NCBI GenBank assembly: GCA_015486905.1
Contig: WFQV01000242.1
Span: 1 to 10,513 of the forward strand
From: Melioribacteraceae bacterium
Lineage (GTDB): Bacteria > Bacteroidota > Ignavibacteria > Ignavibacteriales > Melioribacteraceae
Direction of reading: 5' to 3'
DNA length: 10,513 nucleotides
Part shown: piece by piece, positions 6,736-10,513 of the stretch
Layout of the letters: the number at the start of each line of letters is the position of its first letter
Position numbering within the stretch: position 1 is the stretch's first letter
Program-made: the position numbers and the translations under genes
Notes under the pieces: model-generated
Database searches by the model: none
What the model was told of the DNA's origin: nothing
Seen by the model: the letters and a program-made list of their open reading frames with translations, nothing else

Positions 6736-6767
6736 AAAATCTAAGGCATTGAGAAGAAATAGTCAAT
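6736..6767 (-). promoter_or_regulatory. Promoter of the lrp-glnA operon
   Basis: Reading the minus strand, TTGACT (6766-6761), a 17-base spacer, then TAGATT (6743-6738) is a near-consensus sigma-70 promoter. The same stretch can be read in Bacteroidetes terms as ATTG, 20 bases, TAGATTTT (seven of eight matches to TAnnTTTG). The predicted start is near 6730, giving a leader of about 35 bases. Confidence 0.55.
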
Positions 6768-6875
6768 AGAATTAAGGCTACGCCTGTTTAAGATTATTAA
6801 AATATGGTACAGGTTTAAAATCAGTGGCAAAAAATAAAAAAAATAAGAAAGAAGAAACAAGAAATGTTTTTCGTT

Positions 6876-6903
6876 AGACGTAAGACGCGAGACGTTAGAG
6901 TTG
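6876..6903. repeat. 7-bp tandem repeat, unit AGACGNN
   Basis: AGACGTA (6876-6882), AGACGCG (6883-6889) and AGACGTT (6890-6896) lie head to tail, followed by a degenerate AGAGTTG (6897-6903). A CGTTAGA string begins and ends the array (6872-6878 and 6893-6899). It is non-coding, and analogous in style to the 8-bp array at 21-52. Confidence 0.75.
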
Positions 6904-7020
6904 ATGACTTGTGAGTTGAAAATGGGAAGCGAACAATTCGGTAAAATGCTTAAAAACAACGTTACACAGATTGACTGTTCCTCGCATTTTGCAGTCGAAG
7001 TGGTAGGCGGCAGGCAGGTC

Positions 7021-7042
7021 GGGAAGGAAGGGAAAGGGTGGG
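7021..7042 (+). other. Canonical G-quadruplex motif
   Basis: Four GGG runs at 7021-7023, 7030-7032, 7036-7038 and 7040-7042, with loops of 6, 3 and 1 bases, satisfy the usual G3+N1-7 pattern. Further GG pairs precede it (7004-7018). Such a G-rich tract stands out in this AT-rich sequence. It is on the template strand for any transcript reading through from the GT2 gene. Folding in the cell is unproven. Confidence 0.5.
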
Positions 7043-7155
7043 TTGGTAAAAATAAGGAAAGAAAAAATAGCAACAAAAAGCACAAGAGGAAAAGACAAGG
7101 TAATTTTTTTTGCCACCAAATTTAACTTGTACCTAAAATATTGCGAGATTAGATA

Positions 7156-7968
7156 TTAATATTTAATTCGGATTCCGTATTTCGTTCTGGGGTTTCTTTC
7201 TTGCTTTACTTTCTCGAAAAGGAAAAGATTTTTTGGAGGGCGGGGTAAGAGTCGGTGGTAAAGGTGATATTCCACAGCAATGTTATTTAATGATTTAATT
7301 TTAACACCATTAAATTCGAGCCGGACTTGGACGTCGCTATCTTCGCCTAAAGACGGTGCCTCGTAACGTTCGTCAAAACCGTTAATGTTAAGCAAGTCTT
7401 CTTTAAAAAGGGAGAAGTTACAACCGAGTATGCCCCGTTTTTTCTTATTAAAAATGCTCCTGAGGGTTTTGGATTTGAAATAAAAACCCTTCTCGACGTC
7501 GAGTGATTTACCGAACAGTCCGTCAAAAATTAATGCGCCGGTGTGAGTTTCCAAAAAATTGTTTTCAATCATTTCTTGTGTGAGTTTATTTGTGAATTTT
7601 TCAGAAAGATTCACACGCCTGCCTGTTAATGCCGTCCCCTTTTGGGCGTAGCGTAAATGTTCTTCCACAAAGTGTGAATGCGGTACGCAGTCGCCGTCGA
7701 TGAAAATAAGGTAATCAGAGGAAGTTACTTGTATCGCTTTATTCAGTGCCTTGTTCTTACGAAATCCTTTGTCTTCTTGCCAAATGTGTGCCGCCGGCAT
7801 AGGCATTTCATTCAAAAGGTTTTGAATTTCTTCAAACATTTCCTCAGGTGAACCGTCGTCGGCAATAATTATTTCGAAGGACTTTTCACTTTGGATTTTT
7901 AATCCTGCAAGTACTAAGCGAAGATAGTCAATCTTTTTGTAAAACGATATGATTAAGGAGGCTTTCAT
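7156..7968 (-). CDS. GT2-family glycosyltransferase with C-terminal GT7C-like domain
   Basis: A 270-aa GT-A-fold inverting glycosyltransferase, probably soluble or peripheral at the inner face of the cytoplasmic membrane. The N-terminus MKASLIISFYKK leads to ADDGS (D37, D38: nucleotide binding), QEDKGFRKNKALNKAI (64-79) and the DxD metal motif DGDC (D91, D93). The C-terminal half has GILGCNFSLFKEDLLNINGFDE and GEDSDVQVRL (GED 208-210, catalytic-base region), then VEYHLYH, as in chondroitin-polymerase-like GT2 enzymes with a Glyco_tranf_7C domain. There are no transmembrane helices. It stands alone with its own promoter, 461 bases from lrp and 238 from the receptor gene, so surface polysaccharide assembly is a family-based guess. 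No Shine-Dalgarno precedes the ATG; it is A/T-rich as in Bacteroidetes. Confidence 0.92.
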   Translation of the reverse strand: MKASLIISFYKKIDYLRLVLAGLKIQSEKSFEIIIADDGSPEEMFEEIQNLLNEMPMPAAHIWQEDKGFRKNKALNKAIQVTSSDYLIFIDGDCVPHSHFVEEHLRYAQKGTALTGRRVNLSEKFTNKLTQEMIENNFLETHTGALIFDGLFGKSLDVEKGFYFKSKTLRSIFNKKKRGILGCNFSLFKEDLLNINGFDERYEAPSLGEDSDVQVRLEFNGVKIKSLNNIAVEYHLYHRLLPRPPKNLFLFEKVKQERNPRTKYGIRIKY

Positions 7969-8000
7969 TAAAACAACAATTTAAATTTTTCAACTATTTT

Positions 8001-8032
8001 CAAATCTAAGTTTCCCTGAATATTTTATCAAA
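8001..8032 (-). promoter_or_regulatory. Bacteroidetes-type promoter of the GT2 gene
   Basis: On the minus strand TTTG (8032-8029), a 20-base spacer, and TAGATTTG (8008-8001) match both elements of the TTTG / TAnnTTTG consensus exactly. The predicted start leaves a leader of about 25 bases to the ATG at 7968. This is the best promoter match in the window. Confidence 0.6.
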
Positions 8033-8159
8033 TAATCTCTGTAAAGATAATCGTTTTTTATTTTTTCGGGAGGGGGAATCAAATTTAATCTACAAAAAGG
8101 TTTCACTAAAGCGCAAGTTTGTCTTTTAACTTTGAAAGCCTAAATATTCTATTTGTACC

Positions 8160-8184
8160 CGGCTCGGTAAAATTCTCCGAGCCG
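8160..8184. terminator. Terminator-like hairpin downstream of the TonB-dependent receptor
   Basis: CGGCTCGG (8160-8167) and CCGAGCCG (8177-8184) form a perfect 8-bp GC-rich stem with a 9-base loop, 23 bases past the receptor stop codon on the minus strand. No T-tract follows in the minus direction (GGTACAAATAG). It probably defines the 3' end of the receptor mRNA. Confidence 0.65.
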
Positions 8185-8206
8185 AGTTGTTAAAGAAGGT
8201 TATTTT

Positions 8207-10354
8207 TTAAAAATTTATTTTAAACTCTGCAAAATATTCTTGCTTTGGCCCCGGTTGATAAGAATTGCCATCCGGGTCCGGTTCGGTAAATGCCATGTAG
8301 CTTACACCTGTAAAGTTACGGGCGGATAAACTAATTTCGGCTTTCCTGCTTTTCAGATTCCACCGGTAAGAAATTCTTGCATTAAATAGATTAAATCCCT
8401 TTTGCCAGTTGCGAAAAATAGCAGGGTTCAATTTGCCGCTGTATGCTTTTGCAGCGGTGTAAATAGCCCACTTGGATTGATATTCGCTGCCTAAAGTAAG
8501 GTTCAAATTTTTATTTAATTTGCAGCTAACCTGAACGTAAAGTTGATGTTTGGGCGAATTTGGCAGATATTGCCCGGCTGCAGGGGGCGTGGTTAAAACG
8601 TAACGCGGGTTAGTGTAAATAGGGTCCACAGTAGCTGATGTGTAACGAAAATCGGAATATGTGTAAGCAATTTCAAGGTTTGAGTTTTTATTAATGTAGG
8701 CTGAAATGTAGGTTTCCAGTCCGTACCTTCGGCTGTTTCCCGCGTTACCGTAAAATACCTCTTGATTTCCTCTGCCCGATTGTTTAAAACGGAAGAAATC
8801 ATTTTGGGTTTTCATTACAAAGGCGGTTACGTCAAAATAAATATCTTGTCCGACATAGCCCCGTGTGCCAAGTTCATAGCAAGCAGAAGTTGCAGGAATT
8901 AGGTGTGTGTTAAAACCGGAATATCCGGTAGGGTTAGCTGCTAATTCCTCCGTTGAAGGTGGAATAAAGCCTTGGCTAAAATTTGCGAAGAAAGTCAATG
9001 CGTCCGAGTAGCTGTAACTGGTGCCGAGGCGGAACGAAGTGCGGGAGAAATTCATATCGGTCTTTGCCGTATCTCCCAACATCATTTTGTTGTTAAGTTC
9101 ATTTAGAATGTTGTCATAACGAATATTGCCGGTAATGCCAAATTTACCGAATTCAATTCTGTAAATAGAAAACAGACCGATACTTTGCTGAGTAATGATT
9201 TGATTGGCAAGTAAGGTATTGGTTTCAATGTTCGTTTCGTCAGTGCTTTCAATTCTGTTGGGATTCGGAGCGCTTTGTAATTTGTAAATTTTAATATTCT
9301 GCCATTTGAAATCGGAACCGAAGCTAAGGTGTTGTTTAATTTTTCCATAACCTAAATTTAAGTTGTACTGAATACCTGCTCCCGGATAAACATAGGTTCT
9401 GTATTCGGCACATTTGTTACTTGTCTCTTTGTAATTCCACGTTCTGTAAAACGAATATGCTCGAATATTTTGTTTCGGAGAAATCTTGTAAATACCGGTT
9501 ATTCCCAATGTTGTCCTGTTTGTTTTTTGATATTCGTTAAAAGGACGTGCGTCGGGGTTTGCCTGGCGGGGATTAACAGATAGCTGCCGAAGATTTAACC
9601 CCTCGGGATTTTGTTGGAAATAACCCGAATGGGACACTATCTGTGTTAAAGAGATTTTTCCCGATGGGCGGAAAGTTATTTTTTCGTAAAATTTATTTCC
9701 CCAAAATGCTTGATGATTTCTGTAACCGTTTCCGTTTTCTTTCGAAAAACTAACTCCGTAATTAAATTTATCTTTAACTCCGGCTAATTTGGCGAATGTT
9801 TTGTAGAATCCGTTTGAGCCGATGTTTTGAGCAAACACTCCTCCAAGTGCTTTACGGCTTGAGAAATTTGTGGTAATATTTAGCACTCCCGCGGAGGCGC
9901 TGCTTCCGTATAGACCGGCAGAAGGACCCCGCAGAACCTCAATTTTACCAACGTTTTCCCAATCTATGTCGTACAAATCCGGCGCAAAACCGGATGGGTC
10001 GTTAATCGGAATACCGTCTAAAAACACTCCCACACCCCGTAATCCCCGTTCGGTCAAGATGCCTTGCCCACGAATTGAGATGTGCACGCGCTCGCCATCG
10101 TGTTGATTATCAACACGAATGCCGGGTACCAAGCGGAGTGCTTCTTCAGCACCGATGGTTTTCGGCATAGTTGATAAATCACTTTGAGTAACAAGGGAGA
10201 GGGCGCTAGGGCTATTTTTCAGCAATGTCGGAATTCTGTTTGCGGTTACTACAACTTCGCCAAGTTTTACTTTTAATGTGTCCTGCTTTTTTATTTGCCC
10301 GTAGGCAAAAACCTCCGCCCAAAATAGTAAGGCAATAAATATTAATTTCTTCAT
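8207..10354 (-). CDS. TonB-dependent outer-membrane receptor
   Basis: A 715-aa outer-membrane active transporter driven by TonB-ExbBD. Residues 1-19 are a signal peptide (MKKLIFIALLFW core, probable cleavage after AYG). EVVVTANR (33-40) is the usual TonB-box-proximal sequence. The plug domain covers about 45-160 with VPGIRVD, ISIRGQG, GVFLDGIPIND and LRGPSAGLYGSSASAGVLNI (141-160). The remainder is a 22-strand-type barrel rich in alternating aromatic residues, including FANFSQGFIPPSTEELAA and ending EYFAEFKINF with the terminal Phe needed for BAM recognition. It lacks the carboxypeptidase-like N-terminal extension of SusC-type receptors, so it resembles siderophore, haem or cofactor receptors; the ligand is unknown. 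GAAGGG seven bases upstream is a fair ribosome site, preceded by a possible structured leader. Confidence 0.95.
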   Translation of the reverse strand: MKKLIFIALLFWAEVFAYGQIKKQDTLKVKLGEVVVTANRIPTLLKNSPSALSLVTQSDLSTMPKTIGAEEALRLVPGIRVDNQHDGERVHISIRGQGILTERGLRGVGVFLDGIPINDPSGFAPDLYDIDWENVGKIEVLRGPSAGLYGSSASAGVLNITTNFSSRKALGGVFAQNIGSNGFYKTFAKLAGVKDKFNYGVSFSKENGNGYRNHQAFWGNKFYEKITFRPSGKISLTQIVSHSGYFQQNPEGLNLRQLSVNPRQANPDARPFNEYQKTNRTTLGITGIYKISPKQNIRAYSFYRTWNYKETSNKCAEYRTYVYPGAGIQYNLNLGYGKIKQHLSFGSDFKWQNIKIYKLQSAPNPNRIESTDETNIETNTLLANQIITQQSIGLFSIYRIEFGKFGITGNIRYDNILNELNNKMMLGDTAKTDMNFSRTSFRLGTSYSYSDALTFFANFSQGFIPPSTEELAANPTGYSGFNTHLIPATSACYELGTRGYVGQDIYFDVTAFVMKTQNDFFRFKQSGRGNQEVFYGNAGNSRRYGLETYISAYINKNSNLEIAYTYSDFRYTSATVDPIYTNPRYVLTTPPAAGQYLPNSPKHQLYVQVSCKLNKNLNLTLGSEYQSKWAIYTAAKAYSGKLNPAIFRNWQKGFNLFNARISYRWNLKSRKAEISLSARNFTGVSYMAFTEPDPDGNSYQPGPKQEYFAEFKINF

Positions 10355-10361
10355 TGTATTT

Positions 10362-10367
10362 CCCTTC
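10362..10367 (-). promoter_or_regulatory. Shine-Dalgarno of the TonB-dependent receptor
   Basis: GAAGGG on the minus strand, seven bases before the ATG at 10354, supports the chosen start, which also gives a clean signal peptide. It lies immediately after the long stem of the candidate leader structure. Confidence 0.6.
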
Positions 10368-10369
10368 TT

Positions 10370-10444
10370 AAATTAAACCTTCACATATTACCATTGAAAA
10401 TGTCAGACCTTTAGGGATTTTTACAAGCCCCAAGGTTTAAATTT
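10370..10444 (-). ncRNA. Candidate structured 5' leader (possible cis-regulatory RNA)
   Basis: Reading the minus strand, TTAAACCTT (10440-10432) pairs perfectly with AAGGTTTAA (10381-10373), and AAA (10444-10442) pairs with TTT (10372-10370) across one bulged T, giving a stem of about 12 bp. It encloses 50 bases that can form GGGG/TCCC and CATT/AATG hairpins, a three-way-junction-like layout. An alternative hairpin, CCTTGGGG with CCCTAAAGG, would break the closing stem, as expected of a switch. The stem ends just before the ribosome binding site. I do not recognise cobalamin, TPP, FMN or purine riboswitch signatures. It could instead be a DNA operator or chance. Confidence 0.35.
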
Positions 10445-10513
10445 GAAACGGGTCAAAGTTCCTTTTTCAAACAAGAATAATAGAACCCGCTTCATTAAAT
10501 TTTAAAAAACTAC

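Larger units (their letters stand above)
6768..7155. other. Non-coding stretch between the lrp promoter and the GT2 gene
   Basis: No convincing gene was found. Open frames here (6741-7085 and 6895-7119 minus, 6901-7125 plus) overlap one another, run through simple repeats and have low-complexity or Lys-rich translations. Contents: an A-rich purine tract around 6828-6866, a 7-bp tandem repeat (6876-6903), a G-rich tract with a G-quadruplex pattern (7021-7042), and the palindrome ATATTAATAT (7153-7162) running into the GT2 stop. No clear terminator hairpin follows the GT2 gene. Confidence 0.6.

Noticed and set aside
6741..7125. Three overlapping open frames of 74-114 codons between lrp and the GT2 gene
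   Set aside because: They overlap on both strands, pass through tandem repeats and the G-rich tract, and have low-complexity translations without recognisable domains. One also overlaps the lrp promoter.
8127..8134. Perfect TAACTTTG box on the plus strand after the receptor gene
   Set aside because: There is no TTTG at about 20 bases upstream and no plus-strand gene downstream, so it is probably chance, though an antisense transcript cannot be excluded.
8593..10106. Small open frames on both strands inside the TonB-dependent receptor gene
   Set aside because: They are other-frame shadows of a full-length receptor with continuous conserved motifs; there is no sign of frameshift or overlapping genes.
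10370..10513. Known cobalamin (B12) or TPP riboswitch before the receptor
   Set aside because: I could not find a B12-box or the conserved TPP core sequences; the leader is recorded only as an unclassified candidate structure.

Overview
The window looks like a chromosomal segment from an AT-rich Gram-negative bacterium, most likely in the Bacteroidota/Chlorobiota/Ignavibacteria group. This is an inference from several signals: a TonB-dependent outer-membrane receptor with a signal peptide, promoters resembling the Bacteroidetes TTTG / TAnnTTTG type, mostly weak or absent Shine-Dalgarno sequences, and a SpoIID-domain protein translationally coupled to a glycosyltransferase. There are eight convincing protein genes. 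I see no rRNA, tRNA, CRISPR, transposon or phage genes.

Left half, plus strand (351-4730). A 350-base non-coding stretch carries short tandem repeats and a perfect 9-bp dyad. It leads into a PLP-dependent, threonine-synthase-like enzyme with an N-terminal zinc ribbon. That gene overlaps by 4 bases a MocA/MobA-like nucleotidyltransferase. After a 77-base gap with a possible promoter comes a SpoIID-domain protein with no signal peptide. Its stop codon overlaps by one base the start of a GT4 glycosyltransferase. A perfect 11-bp hairpin then separates these genes from the convergent minus-strand genes.

Right half, minus strand (10354 down to 4811). In order of transcription: a TonB-dependent receptor with a potentially structured 5' leader; an isolated GT2 family glycosyltransferase behind a good TAnnTTTG promoter; and an lrp/asnC-type regulator followed 9 bases later by glnA. 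The glutamine synthetase resembles the E. coli (GSI-beta) form, including its extra insertion. However, the tyrosine normally adenylylated is phenylalanine (F403), so control by GlnE looks impossible and the adjacent Lrp-type gene is the obvious candidate regulator.

The window is mainly housekeeping and cell-envelope functions (amino acid and nitrogen metabolism, peptidoglycan/glycan handling, nutrient uptake). The points most worth a second look are the adenylylation-proof glutamine synthetase, the candidate RNA structure before the receptor, the PLP enzyme/MocA pair, and the apparently cytoplasmic SpoIID protein. No clear previously undescribed multi-gene system is visible.
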